A stretch of 64,000 bases of DNA, taken from the NCBI GenBank assembly GCA_026416715.1, contig JAOAEQ010000019.1:1-64000 (forward strand). The letters run 5' to 3'. This DNA comes from a bacterium (GTDB lineage: Bacteria; UBP4; UBA4092; JAOAEQ01). The notes beneath the pieces are model-generated. The model was not told the origin of the DNA, did not search any database, and saw only the letters and a program-made list of their open reading frames with translations. Shown in pieces: positions 54,534 through 63,768 of this stretch; the first letter of the stretch is position 1, and every line of letters starts with the position of its first letter. Position numbers and translations under genes: made by a program.

Positions 54534-56489
54534 TTATTTTGGTATCTCCGGAGCTTCACGGTCAGTCGGTTCTACGCTGGTTTTCTTCTGTGCTGGTTGA
54601 TTTGTATCCGTTGGGAATGCTCGCGCTTTCATCAATGCATCGTATGCTTCCGGTTGAACAGCATTCATTGCCGCAGTAGTCCCGGAAACAATATGCGGAG
54701 TCAAAAATAATAACAGGTTTCGTTTTGCGTGTTTGGTATCTTTAGCACTAAAGAGGGTCGAGCCCAAGACCGGAATTTTTTCTAAAATCGGGATACCGGT
54801 TCTGGAGTTTGATTTACTCTGCGAAACCAATCCGCCGATAACGACGGTCTGATTATTCCGCGCCTGAATTTTCGTTTCGGCTTTACTTGTGGTCGTCTTG
54901 ACGCCGGTATATTTAGTACCGCCAGCTTCGAGAGTCATCGTATCTGCGGAAGTATTTTCGATGGTTATATCCATATCAATGACATTATCGTCGTTAATAT
55001 GCGGTTTTACCGAAAGTTTAATTCCATAATCTTGATTCACTTGAGAATAATATTGGCTATACGTTGATGTGGTAGTTGCAGGTTGGGTTACCACGGTAGT
55101 ATACGGCAACGTACCGCCGATAATGATAGATGCTTTTTCATCATTTTTTATCAGAATCCGTGGCGAAGCAAGGATATCGGTATCTCCGGTTGATGCGGTC
55201 GGAAGTTTTGCCGTAGCGGATAAAGTTCCGGTGATAAAACTGGTGTTATGACTAAAGAAATTGCGTACTTGGTCTTCCCAGGAACTTCCCCCAGGCAGCG
55301 GGATAGTAAAATTTGCTGACGGCGAAAAACTGGTTGCTCCGCTTGTCGTATCGGTACTACTCGCGCCGGAAATATTAAAACTTAATCCATAATTCCAGTT
55401 TATCCCGAGCGAAACGGATTTGTTATAATCCATATCAACAATTTCCGCCTCGATATACACTAGTTTATCCGGTGCATCTAATGCAGCAACTACTTGTTTC
55501 ACCTTTTCAATTCGGCTCGGGATATCATCTACAATCAACCGATTATTCCGTTTATCAACCTGAGAATATCCCTTTTTCGAGAGCAATTCTTTTATTTTCG
55601 TCTGAATCTCTTCCGCTTTCGCATAGTTGATTATGAACACTTCTAACTGGGTATTGATATCCAATTGTTTAACCAACTCGCGCATCTTAACAATAGACGG
55701 CTCTACATCGGTCGCAACTATGGTATTCAGCCGGGTATCAACTTCAATTTTCCCTTTAGGGCTTTTCACTCCTTCAAGTTTTTTAGCAATATCATCAGGG
55801 TCAGCATATTTGATTGCGAAAACTTCCGTGGTGACCGGAATATCAATATTCGCAATTAACGCATCTATTTTCGCTAACGTCTCTGGGGTATCTGTGATGA
55901 ATAGCTGGTTGGTTCGGTCATCGCGGGTAATTTTCCCCGCGGAAGATAAGAGCGATTGAATTGCATTCTGCACATCCGCTGCTGTGGTATATTGAATCTG
56001 ATACGTTTTCTGAATTACCAACTCTTTCTGTTTCTCTTGATATTCAGGAATGGTCATGATCGTAATCGTGTTCTCTTCTCGGTAATATTTCCAGCTATTC
56101 GGTCCAGTAATCGCATCCAGTGCTTGTTCCAACGTAGCGTTGGTTAACGCTAAACTGATCTTATTTCCTTTAACTCCTTTCGAAACGACGATATTCACCC
56201 CGAACCGTTTCGACATGGTACCGACAACATTATCAATGACCGTATCAGTTAAGGTAACCGTCCACCGAATTTCACCGGTCGATTCCACAGTTGAACGAAC
56301 CGGAGCGGAAGCCGGCGGTGGAACCGGCGTAGGCGTAACTTGTGGCGGAACCTCTCCACCTATCGGTGGGGGTGGCATAGGCGGCGGTACCTGCTCTTGG
56401 GTAAAACCAGGCGATAACAAGCAGGAGATACACAATTGTAAACAAAATATAATCATCCATATTCCAGGGGCAGTAACTAGTTTTTTCAT
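54534..56489 (-). CDS. Secretin (PilQ/GspD family)
   Basis: The outer-membrane channel of a type IV pilus or type II secretion machine, 651 residues. It has a signal peptide of about 30 residues and a Pro-rich linker, then an N0/STN-like domain (about 75-150, LALTNATLEQALDAITGPNS). Two or three N1-type NolW domains follow (YQIQYTTAADVQNAIQSLLS; EVFAIKYADPDDIAKKL; EVFIINYAKAEEIQTKIKEL). The C-terminal secretin domain has VYIEAEIVDMDYNKSVSLGI, TVVIGGLVSQSKSN and IPVLGSTLFSAK. The ATG at 56489 behind GGAAGG is chosen. The N-domain pattern fits PilQ as well as GspD, and the neighbouring PilM/N/O/P genes favour a pilus-type assembly. Confidence 0.9.
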   Translation of the reverse strand: MKKLVTAPGIWMIIFCLQLCISCLLSPGFTQEQVPPPMPPPPIGGEVPPQVTPTPVPPPASAPVRSTVESTGEIRWTVTLTDTVIDNVVGTMSKRFGVNIVVSKGVKGNKISLALTNATLEQALDAITGPNSWKYYREENTITIMTIPEYQEKQKELVIQKTYQIQYTTAADVQNAIQSLLSSAGKITRDDRTNQLFITDTPETLAKIDALIANIDIPVTTEVFAIKYADPDDIAKKLEGVKSPKGKIEVDTRLNTIVATDVEPSIVKMRELVKQLDINTQLEVFIINYAKAEEIQTKIKELLSKKGYSQVDKRNNRLIVDDIPSRIEKVKQVVAALDAPDKLVYIEAEIVDMDYNKSVSLGINWNYGLSFNISGASSTDTTSGATSFSPSANFTIPLPGGSSWEDQVRNFFSHNTSFITGTLSATAKLPTASTGDTDILASPRILIKNDEKASIIIGGTLPYTTVVTQPATTTSTYSQYYSQVNQDYGIKLSVKPHINDDNVIDMDITIENTSADTMTLEAGGTKYTGVKTTTSKAETKIQARNNQTVVIGGLVSQSKSNSRTGIPILEKIPVLGSTLFSAKDTKHAKRNLLLFLTPHIVSGTTAAMNAVQPEAYDALMKARAFPTDTNQPAQKKTSVEPTDREAPEIPK

Positions 56490-56609
56490 AAGATTATATC
56501 CTTCCTTTTGATAAACGATACGTCCAAAATCCAACTTTTCACAGTATCGATTTTAAAAAATCAATTGGATTTAATTTGGTTCTTGATAATATGAATATTG
56601 ATATTGACA

Positions 56610-57335
56610 TTAAAATCCTCCCATTTTAATTATTCTTCTTTGGGTACCATATTTTAGTTCGATACCGTCATCTCGAACTTTTTCGAGTCGGATATGGTCA
56701 AACGTTGTCCCTTCAGACAATGGCATTGATCTGCCATATCGTTCAATAAACACGTATGCCTCTCCGGTGTCTGGAGAAACCCCTTCTAATTTCCAGCCAC
56801 GGGTCACTGTTTCGATATCCTGCAAAACCAACCATTTCGATTCGTTTTTATAGATCAATTCAACCCGGTTCGTTTCCGGTTCAATTCTCCCGATAGTAAC
56901 CCCACCAATCTCATCCCCGGGCGATACCGTATGCGGAGCACGACGCGTATCGGTTATAATCGCTTCGTTAGCGCTAATGATTTCTTCCACAACCCAGTTG
57001 ATGGTTAATTCATGGACTCCTCGTTCTTTTGGTTTCGGTGGCGGTGGTGGCGGAATTAATGGGGTAAATAAATCGCGGGTGCCAATGTTCCGGTAGAACC
57101 GTTTGGTTACGACCGCATTACCATCAAATGAAGTTTCGACTCGAATTTCGTTAGTTCCACTCAGTTCGCTGCCTGCGGATGGAACCTGAATTCGGTCAGA
57201 AGTGGGTTTAGCCGGAACTGTTTTACGGGCGATACGAGCCCCCCCTTGATTCCGCTGGTAGAAAAAATAATAACCGAGCAAACCGAGTATGATGATGATT
57301 AAAATAGTGTTCGTGATAAGTTTTTTTCGATTCAT
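56610..57335 (-). CDS. PilP/GspC-like inner-membrane protein
   Basis: A 241-residue protein with one N-terminal membrane helix (TNTILIIIILGLLGYYFFYQ), a flexible linker, and the RDLFTPLIPPPPPP segment that resembles the PilP and GspC homology-region entry. Two small beta domains follow (about 110-170 and 185-240). PilP-type proteins connect PilN/PilO to the secretin. It lies between the secretin gene and the PilO-like gene, the expected place. The sequence is diverged, so the call depends mostly on layout and the RDLF..P motif. Confidence 0.7.
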   Translation of the reverse strand: MNRKKLITNTILIIIILGLLGYYFFYQRNQGGARIARKTVPAKPTSDRIQVPSAGSELSGTNEIRVETSFDGNAVVTKRFYRNIGTRDLFTPLIPPPPPPKPKERGVHELTINWVVEEIISANEAIITDTRRAPHTVSPGDEIGGVTIGRIEPETNRVELIYKNESKWLVLQDIETVTRGWKLEGVSPDTGEAYVFIERYGRSMPLSEGTTFDHIRLEKVRDDGIELKYGTQRRIIKMGGF

Positions 57336-57457
57336 GGGTTACGTAAACATGACAAAGTTAACCGGTTATATTTGTGGTGTCATATCGTTGATCGGTTGTG
57401 TTCTTGATCTTCCCTTAACTTTTGATGCAACCGTAACGTCTATTGACACTATTGTAA

Positions 57458-58024
57458 CTATTCTTTCTCCACCGGTTTCGCAACGATTTTCGCTAAGGTT
57501 AAATCAACTGATAACCTCGGATTATTCACTCCACTTTTCCGGTTAATCACCAGCCGATGCACATAAATCGCTCGATGCTGCATTTCACCTAAGAACTCGC
57601 CAAGTTGCGCTAAATCCGACTCGAAACTTATCGGCAAAAGATATTCTTCATATCCTGGTAAATCTTTCAATTTAACCTTCGTGATTTGGCGAATACTGAA
57701 CACAATCCCAAGCTGTTCTCCAACATTGTTTGCGTCAAGCATCAACATATCTTCCGGCAATTTCGTTTCGGTTATTCCTTTCATTTCAATCTGCGATTGA
57801 TATCGGGCAAACTCCTGTTCGATTTGCGTTTTCCGATTAACTAACGCGAGAACTTTTTTTAGTTCTGCTTCTTGCCGTTGCAATTTCCGGGTTAGCGCAA
57901 ACCATTTCCCTGCAAGCGGCAATATTACCCAGTATAACAGAAGTGCGATGACTAACATTGCCGCAGTAGTATATAACAGATACCGTTCCCGTTGTGTTGT
58001 AACTAATTTATCTAACCATTTCAT
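57458..58024 (-). CDS. PilO/GspM-like alignment protein
   Basis: A 188-residue protein with a single N-terminal membrane helix (LLYTTAAMLVIALLLYWVIL), a coiled-coil stretch (LQRQEAELKKVLALVNRKTQ) and a ferredoxin-like C-terminal domain ending in SVDLTLAKIVAKP. This is the plan of PilO/GspM, which forms dimers with PilN in the periplasm. It is 70 bases after the PilM-PilN fusion gene. Sequence identity across this family is low, so the plan and the order carry the call. Confidence 0.8.
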   Translation of the reverse strand: MKWLDKLVTTQRERYLLYTTAAMLVIALLLYWVILPLAGKWFALTRKLQRQEAELKKVLALVNRKTQIEQEFARYQSQIEMKGITETKLPEDMLMLDANNVGEQLGIVFSIRQITKVKLKDLPGYEEYLLPISFESDLAQLGEFLGEMQHRAIYVHRLVINRKSGVNNPRLSVDLTLAKIVAKPVEKE

Positions 58025-58094
58025 ATCGACTCACTTCAAAATTATGCATTATCAATTTTCAAGGTAAAATGAAGCTTGCATATTGACCATTGAC

Positions 58095-59822
58095 TTATAT
58101 TTTTCTAGCACCGAGTTCTTGTTGTGTTTTCTTAAGTTTACATTCTATCGTAAAGAATTGAACCGGTTTACCTTCCATGAGTCCAGCGCGAGTATCGCGG
58201 AGTTTAACGAGTTCAAATAATCCGGATTTATCTAGTGTTTCACGGAACATGATTATATCCGGTAGAGTTAACGCTGCTCCGTCTATTGTCAATTGGCTGT
58301 TCCGTTTATAATCAAATCGGATTATCGCCAGTTGGCTCGGAATAAAATCTAACTGACTGAGTGTAACTAACACATCTATTGCTGGGTCATCCGGTGAAAT
58401 CATTGCTTTAATTCGTTCGATTTGGGATTGCATCTCGGTTAATTTCGACGCGAGCGGTGTCAATTCTCGCAATTTGAGATTAATATCAATAAGGCGTTGT
58501 TCCCGAACAATATATTCGCGATATCCGGTTCCGAGCGCGGTTAATACTATTACTCCCGCAAGCGCGCTGCTCGCGATATATTTCCGTCGCTGAACATTTC
58601 GATATCGTTGCCGTAATAATTCACGAGGGAGTAAATTTAGACCAGCGCCGAGTTCGGTATCAAACCCACGAAGCGCTAAACCAATTGCTCCGTTCAGGCG
58701 TGGTTGCCATAGGTTCAGTTCTTTGGTAACCTGACTGCGATGAATCGAAATATAGTTGAGTGGATTCGCTGGGATAATTTCTAGATTCAGCTCTTTCATA
58801 AGATGCGCGGCTAGCCCGTTCATCTGGGATAAACCGCCACTTACAATCATTGAATCGAGTTGCGCTACGCCTGATTCTGACCGGAAATACTCCAGCGACT
58901 GTTTAATTTCGTTATCGAGCGATTCTAGCCAACCGCTTATAGCTGATTCGAGCGCCGGACGATGATATGTGTCTAATCCGAAATCTGACCGCGTTAAATC
59001 GATGCGCGGAACCATCGCTTCCGCAGAGAGTTCATCAATCTGCAGTTGGTCACGGAGCCGATGCACTAATTGATTCCCCGCAACCGGTACACTTCGTGAA
59101 TACACGAGAATCCGGTTCCGAACCAGGGTTAAATCGGTTATACTAGCGCCAATATCGAGCAAAACCTGAACCGCACCTTCTTCGAGTTGGTCGCTTTGTT
59201 TCGCGGCGGTATAGAACGCTACGGAACTGACGGTAACGATTTCCGGTTCAATCCCTATGTTCTTAAACAGCGCAAGATGATTATCAACAATCTGTTTTCT
59301 CACTGCAACAAGTAATACCTGGGAACCGCCAAGCGGAGAAGAACCCATAATCTGGAAGTCGAGGATATCATCTTCAGATAAAAACGGTATCTGTTTCGCA
59401 GCTTCAAACCGAATCATCTGGGCGATTTCAGCGGGTGAATCCGTTGGTAGCGTTATTGACCGTATGGTAGTAAGATGTTTCGGGATCGCGGTGATTACAT
59501 GGGTCGGTCGAATTTTTTGCGCATTAAAAAGCTGTTCGATCGTTTCTGCAATCTGTTCGGGATTCGCTGTACGGGGTTGTTCCGCCGAATATACGGTTCG
59601 TGGTTCAGACAGTGGACTGGGAATTTCACTGATAGCAAAATTAACCAACTGGATAGTACCGCGACCCGGTATCCTTTTCAGTTCAGGCTCCCCCGGCGTT
59701 GGTTCAACCTGAGAAAATCGCGCTCGTTGCTGGTTACGAACCACAGTACCCCGTCCTCGTTTCAATTGTACCAGTTTAATCGTTTTGCTGCCGATATCTA
59801 ACCCAGTAAATATTTTTGCCAT
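58095..59822 (-). CDS. PilM-PilN fusion protein (GspL-like)
   Basis: The protein has 575 residues and joins two type IV pilus proteins that are usually separate. Residues 1 to about 380 are PilM, an actin-fold ATPase with FTGLDIGSKTIKLVQL at the start, DIGASITDLTLVRN in the middle and SGGLSQMNGLAAHLMKE later. From about 385 it is PilN: LNLLPRELLRQRYRNV, a membrane helix (YIASSALAGVIVLTALGTGY), a coiled coil and a periplasmic domain. A similar cytoplasm-to-periplasm fold occurs in GspL. It is the first gene of the PilMN-O-P-secretin run and is preceded by a promoter-like site. Confidence 0.88.
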   Translation of the reverse strand: MAKIFTGLDIGSKTIKLVQLKRGRGTVVRNQQRARFSQVEPTPGEPELKRIPGRGTIQLVNFAISEIPSPLSEPRTVYSAEQPRTANPEQIAETIEQLFNAQKIRPTHVITAIPKHLTTIRSITLPTDSPAEIAQMIRFEAAKQIPFLSEDDILDFQIMGSSPLGGSQVLLVAVRKQIVDNHLALFKNIGIEPEIVTVSSVAFYTAAKQSDQLEEGAVQVLLDIGASITDLTLVRNRILVYSRSVPVAGNQLVHRLRDQLQIDELSAEAMVPRIDLTRSDFGLDTYHRPALESAISGWLESLDNEIKQSLEYFRSESGVAQLDSMIVSGGLSQMNGLAAHLMKELNLEIIPANPLNYISIHRSQVTKELNLWQPRLNGAIGLALRGFDTELGAGLNLLPRELLRQRYRNVQRRKYIASSALAGVIVLTALGTGYREYIVREQRLIDINLKLRELTPLASKLTEMQSQIERIKAMISPDDPAIDVLVTLSQLDFIPSQLAIIRFDYKRNSQLTIDGAALTLPDIIMFRETLDKSGLFELVKLRDTRAGLMEGKPVQFFTIECKLKKTQQELGARKI

Positions 59823-59901
59823 AAATTCTTAATTTCAACATTGTATTTCGACACTGTGTAGGCGGTTAATCTATCTCTATAACCATAATATTATAACAAT
59901 A

Positions 59902-59928
59902 ATTATACCAGAGTTTAACGAATTACAA
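59902..59928 (-). promoter_or_regulatory. Putative extended -10 promoter upstream of the PilM-PilN gene
   Basis: On the minus strand TTGTAA (59928-59923) precedes TATAAT (59907-59902) with a 15-base spacer. TGG just before the -10 forms an extended -10. The 238-base gap between gspK and the PilM-PilN gene has no other feature. Confidence 0.4.
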
Positions 59929-60060
59929 TAATTAGCTTATATCGTCTATGATGCGGTTGATTGTATCCAATATATACGACAAACCGCAAAGATTTGTTGA
60001 CTTACCCAGCTACTTGTACGCATTATGGTTATGGTATCCGTCGGCAATAGGTTATAGAAG

Positions 60061-61182
60061 TTATTGTTCAATCCATTGTTTAATCCGCAGGGACACGCCT
60101 TCTTTCGTTGTTTTCGTTTTGTCTTCGTTATACTCCTTTTCCTGTTCCGTAAGTTGACGAACTACCCAATCTCGCGAGACCAAAACCGTAATGGTTTTCT
60201 TCGCACGATGTATCTCCCCGGTAGCAGTGATTCGAAATAAATTAGTTGCTACCTGTCCCCGCGACAACAGAACCGAAATATACCCGGGGTTGAGCCCAGG
60301 TAAGGTTCCGAGTTCAGCGAGTGAATGAAACGGTTTATCGTCATCAGTTCCAGGAATTTCATCTAGTCCTTCTCGGCGGTCGATAACCTGTTGGGCTAAT
60401 TCCGTAGCAGCTTCCATATCAGGAACGCTACCACGAAACCAGCTCACCAACACCGGTTTCGGTGCAGTATTGATATTAATCAATCCGGAACCATGGACGG
60501 TAAATAATTCATATAGACTGCGTTCTTGTCCGTTTTCAATATCTATCGGTACTTTTTTGTATAACAATTCTGGGGTAAACCCCGGCAGATTCAGCAGTTC
60601 ATCTACCGTTTCAAATAAACCATTTTTCATCAGATACTTCGGGGAAATCATATCCGTGGATTCCGGATTATAATAAGCAAGTTCGTCAATGGTAGTATCT
60701 TTCCAATATTGGGTATCCGAGTCACGATAATCCTGCCAAGCGTCCGCAATAAAATTCAGCCGTTCTTCTTCATCTTCTAATTCTGGATGAACCACCGTTA
60801 ATGCTGCTATAAACATCTCCCGGCTAATATAGTTGATATTCAGTTTGCTATATTCATCAACAACGGTAACCGAGTATTTTCCATCACCGAGTTTGACATT
60901 CTGATAATATTCTTCTGAAAATTCGTTATTTGCCCAGGATTCCCCTAACGAATCGATACTTTGCGGGCGTGCTTTTCGGTCAAGGATTAAGTCGTTTTTC
61001 AATTCCACGAACGCTCGATGGAGTCCTGCTTGTGCTACATAAGATGCCGTATATCGGTCAAGCTGATATCGAGCGACCCGGGATTCAAGATGGATTTCGA
61101 AAGCAAACCCAAGCGCAATAGTCGAGAGAATCAGTAGGATCCATAAGGTTATGATTAAAACCACTCCGGATTGAGGTTGCAT
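60061..61182 (-). CDS. gspK: Type II secretion minor pseudopilin GspK
   Basis: A 373-residue pseudopilin that caps the tip of the pseudopilus. The leader is short (MQPQSG) and mature VVLIITLWILLILSTIALGF lacks the usual Glu at +5, as expected for GspK. The large periplasmic part contains DSDTQYWKDT, LLNLPGFTPELLYK, ININTAPKPVLVSW and a helix-hairpin-helix-like LAELGTLPGLNPGYISVLLS, all known GspK features. It follows gspJ by 63 bases. No other secretion genes lie downstream until the PilM-PilN fusion. Confidence 0.92.
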   Translation of the reverse strand: MQPQSGVVLIITLWILLILSTIALGFAFEIHLESRVARYQLDRYTASYVAQAGLHRAFVELKNDLILDRKARPQSIDSLGESWANNEFSEEYYQNVKLGDGKYSVTVVDEYSKLNINYISREMFIAALTVVHPELEDEEERLNFIADAWQDYRDSDTQYWKDTTIDELAYYNPESTDMISPKYLMKNGLFETVDELLNLPGFTPELLYKKVPIDIENGQERSLYELFTVHGSGLININTAPKPVLVSWFRGSVPDMEAATELAQQVIDRREGLDEIPGTDDDKPFHSLAELGTLPGLNPGYISVLLSRGQVATNLFRITATGEIHRAKKTITVLVSRDWVVRQLTEQEKEYNEDKTKTTKEGVSLRIKQWIEQ

Positions 61183-61245
61183 ATAACGTTGTTTTCGTTG
61201 AGTTATCCGTTCTCAGGTTAAATACTGAAAACAGAATAACGATAA

Positions 61246-62049
61246 TTACCAACTCGCGGTTGCAGTTGGAATCAAAATTATTGTCTGGTATTCATGCACA
61301 ATTGGTCTTCTTGTGTCGGGTTCAGAAATAGCAAAGGTAATCTCTACCGCTTCCGGCAGTAGATCTGGATATATCCGCAGCGGAACGGTACGTCGGGTGA
61401 TTATTTCCGAGTCATCCTTCGGTTCACGCGGATGCCGATACACATCCCGCCGGGAATCCCAAGTATCTACCCAGAACCATTTATTTTCTTTCACGTATCC
61501 ATATCGAACCCGAAACTTCTCTACATTATCCGCTATTTCTTCACCCACTGCGGTTTCAGCAAGTGCTGTTATCCCGGCTCGTTCCCGGTATAGTTTATTT
61601 TCCTCCAAATAATATCGGACAGCCATAATCTGTTCCCGAAGTAATGATTGACGAACTACCGGAATAGTACGAATGGTGTAAAACGATATCTCCGTAGTAT
61701 TTCCTGAAAAAGGATATGGATTTCGGCTATACATTGTTTCTTCTATAATAATGGTATCTTCACCATAGGTCGGCTCTTCTGTTTGTGGTTGCGGGGGCGG
61801 TGGCGGAACATCATAGTATGTCTCTTCAATTGCACAGACCGACCGTAAATCTAGTCGAATAGTCTCGGTTATCGCTCGGACCGAAACATAGACCGATTTC
61901 ATTGCGATCCCGCTACGATATACCGCTAACCCCGTTCGGAACGTGGTATATACCGCTACGATAACCATTGTGAAAATCAGAACCCCGAGGATTATTTCGA
62001 GCAGGGTGAATCCGATTTCAGATTTTTTTTGGTATTTGGCATCGGCCAT
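61246..62049 (-). CDS. gspJ: Type II secretion minor pseudopilin GspJ
   Basis: A 267-residue prepilin with leader MADAKYQKKSEIG and mature FTLLEIILGVLIFTMVIVAV followed by YTTFRTGLAVYRSG. The periplasmic part has the GspJ-type TEISFYTIRT, VRYYLEENKLYRER and a closing PLRIYPDLLPEAVEITFAIS. GspJ helps form the tip with GspI and GspK. It overlaps no gene and is eight bases from gspI, so the three are co-translated or at least co-transcribed. Confidence 0.9.
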   Translation of the reverse strand: MADAKYQKKSEIGFTLLEIILGVLIFTMVIVAVYTTFRTGLAVYRSGIAMKSVYVSVRAITETIRLDLRSVCAIEETYYDVPPPPPQPQTEEPTYGEDTIIIEETMYSRNPYPFSGNTTEISFYTIRTIPVVRQSLLREQIMAVRYYLEENKLYRERAGITALAETAVGEEIADNVEKFRVRYGYVKENKWFWVDTWDSRRDVYRHPREPKDDSEIITRRTVPLRIYPDLLPEAVEITFAISEPDTRRPIVHEYQTIILIPTATASW

Positions 62050-62056
62050 TTGCGAT

Positions 62057-62602
62057 TTATTCTAAAAATGACTGTGGGTTGGTTATATAGGTAACCAGCT
62101 CGATTGGAACAATTGATTTCCCTTGTTCTTCATATTTTATTCGGAGTGTGATCCGATAATATTTTTCCGGCTCCAGTGATATTTCAGAGTCAAGCTCAGG
62201 AAATTCAGAATCACATTCTTCAACTTCATATTCCCAGGAATACTCTGGGTATTGGTCACCAAACTCGCCACTATCTCGGGTACGCCAAGAATCAATTGGC
62301 ATTGTTTGTAGTTCGAACATTTTCTGTTCCGCAAGTCGAATCGCTTCAGCATATCGTTTCGAGGTAGCAATGATTTTAGTCGATGACGAAAACGCTCCCA
62401 GCACAGCCACGAGACCAATTGATAGAATCAATATCGAAACCAGAACCTCCAACAAGATAAATCCGCGATCCGTAATAAAATCTAACCGCAGAGAAAATAT
62501 GTTCTTGCGGTTATTACCACAACATAATCTCCACGACCACTGCGGATTCCGCAGTAAAGACCCTGTTTGGGTTTCGGTATTCATTCTTCGAGCTCGGTGC
62601 AT
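62057..62602 (-). CDS. gspI: Type II secretion minor pseudopilin GspI
   Basis: A 181-residue protein with the prepilin segment DRGFILLEVLVSILILSIGL, cleaved after Gly, and a periplasmic part carrying a C-rich/acidic EYSWEYEVEECDSEFPELD. It is first of the gspI-J-K run. The segment before the cleavage site is unusually long, about 47 residues even from the ATG at 62602. The DNA encoding it contains an ACCGCAGAG...TTGCGGT repeat. A start nearer the cleavage site is not available at ATG or GTG, so the long leader may be genuine or may hide an undetected start. Confidence 0.82.
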   Translation of the reverse strand: MHRARRMNTETQTGSLLRNPQWSWRLCCGNNRKNIFSLRLDFITDRGFILLEVLVSILILSIGLVAVLGAFSSSTKIIATSKRYAEAIRLAEQKMFELQTMPIDSWRTRDSGEFGDQYPEYSWEYEVEECDSEFPELDSEISLEPEKYYRITLRIKYEEQGKSIVPIELVTYITNPQSFLE

Positions 62603-62618
62603 AAATTTTTTCTTCAAT

Positions 62619-63650
62619 TTAAGTTTCGTTTTGAACTTTGGATTTTTGCTTGTCGAGTTTATTTGGCATTTGCAATTGAGCAGCTGATATTTCCGTAAAG
62701 TATGGTGGTTCGCTTCCGAATAACCGCGCGATCTGCTCTGGGTAGGTAACCAGATAATAAGCGATACGTTCCGCGAATTTTCGGGTATTCAACTCCAGAT
62801 CTGCAGATTCGTTTCCGGTATTCTGCAGCGCGAGTGGCGGTTCAATGATAATTTTATGGATATACTTTTTCGCAGTTCGGAGAACGAACGTTGGCAGTAA
62901 TGGTGCACCGGTTCGCATCGCCATAGCTATCGGTCCGGTTGATAACGAGAGAACGCGTCCTGCAACGTCAACCAGGACACGATTATCCCCTGCAAGTCCA
63001 TCAATCGCAATGGCAACAATTTCGTTTTTTTTCAAACAACGGAACGCCGGTAATAGCGTTTGGTGGATGTAAATATATTTCGCTGGAAGTGTTTGTTCTA
63101 GCTGATGGATTAAATTCAGGATTCGGTTCAGCGTCGGGCTCATCGGCGGTAACCCGAGCGGCGGTACCGTGTCGGATTGTATCTGATTTAAGGTTGGTAA
63201 TGCGCGACCAACTTGATTAATCCGGAAATTCCGATACCCAAGCGCTGGCATTAACAATTGCGGATTCCCGAAATGGGGGTGCGCGAGGATAACCCCCTGG
63301 TTCTTTTGTAATGCGGATTGCAGTTCTTGCAATCCTTCCACTTCAGTATAATATTCGACTGGAACTCGAGCAAGTTTCGGATACAGCATGATATCGATAT
63401 AGTTTAAAACCAAACTGACCATCGCCTCGCGAACGATACGGTTGATGGTTTTCTGGTCGAGTTGCGTTGTAACCGTTAACGACAACAGTTCGGTTTTCGT
63501 TTTTTTCCGTCTTCGTCCTGCGCTTCCATAATAGACATAACCAAGCCAAGTCCCAACCGTATATGCTACCGGCAATGGTAATACCGTTAACATGTTCCGT
63601 AGCGGAAACCAGAACATCCAACGGAAGATATCTTTTAGAAATAGAACCAT
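62619..63650 (-). CDS. LpxL/HtrB-like lipid A biosynthesis acyltransferase homologue
   Basis: A 343-residue membrane-bound acyltransferase of the lipid A late acyltransferase family. It has an N-terminal membrane segment (PVAYTVGTWLGYVYYG), the HxxxxD/E-region AHPHFGNPQLLMPALGYR, VAIAIDGLAGDNRVLVDVAG and GAPLLPTFVLRT. In the catalytic motif the expected Asp/Glu is Gln (HFGNPQ), so activity is in doubt or differs. The ATG at 63650 is preceded by GGTGA, the end of a family-1 repeat; a GTG at 63677 lies inside that repeat and is rejected. It lies 16 bases upstream of gspI. Confidence 0.85.
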   Translation of the reverse strand: MVLFLKDIFRWMFWFPLRNMLTVLPLPVAYTVGTWLGYVYYGSAGRRRKKTKTELLSLTVTTQLDQKTINRIVREAMVSLVLNYIDIMLYPKLARVPVEYYTEVEGLQELQSALQKNQGVILAHPHFGNPQLLMPALGYRNFRINQVGRALPTLNQIQSDTVPPLGLPPMSPTLNRILNLIHQLEQTLPAKYIYIHQTLLPAFRCLKKNEIVAIAIDGLAGDNRVLVDVAGRVLSLSTGPIAMAMRTGAPLLPTFVLRTAKKYIHKIIIEPPLALQNTGNESADLELNTRKFAERIAYYLVTYPEQIARLFGSEPPYFTEISAAQLQMPNKLDKQKSKVQNET

Positions 63651-63659
63651 AAAATTTTT

Positions 63660-63764
63660 CACCGCAGAGAACCTCACGCATACAGGAACTCGGTTACGTT
63701 CACAATCCTATATCTTCAAACCTTCTTTTGCTTTTCTCGGTGGTGGTTGCACGGTCTGCGGTTA
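63660..63764. repeat. Family-1 inverted repeat next to the LpxL-like gene
   Basis: CACCGCAGAGAACC and GGTCTGCGGTTAA form the two arms. Read on the minus strand, the first arm ends CTCTGCGGTGAAA eight bases or so before the LpxL-like ATG and supplies its Shine-Dalgarno sequence, as at hslU. Confidence 0.7.
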
Positions 63765-63768
63765 AATC

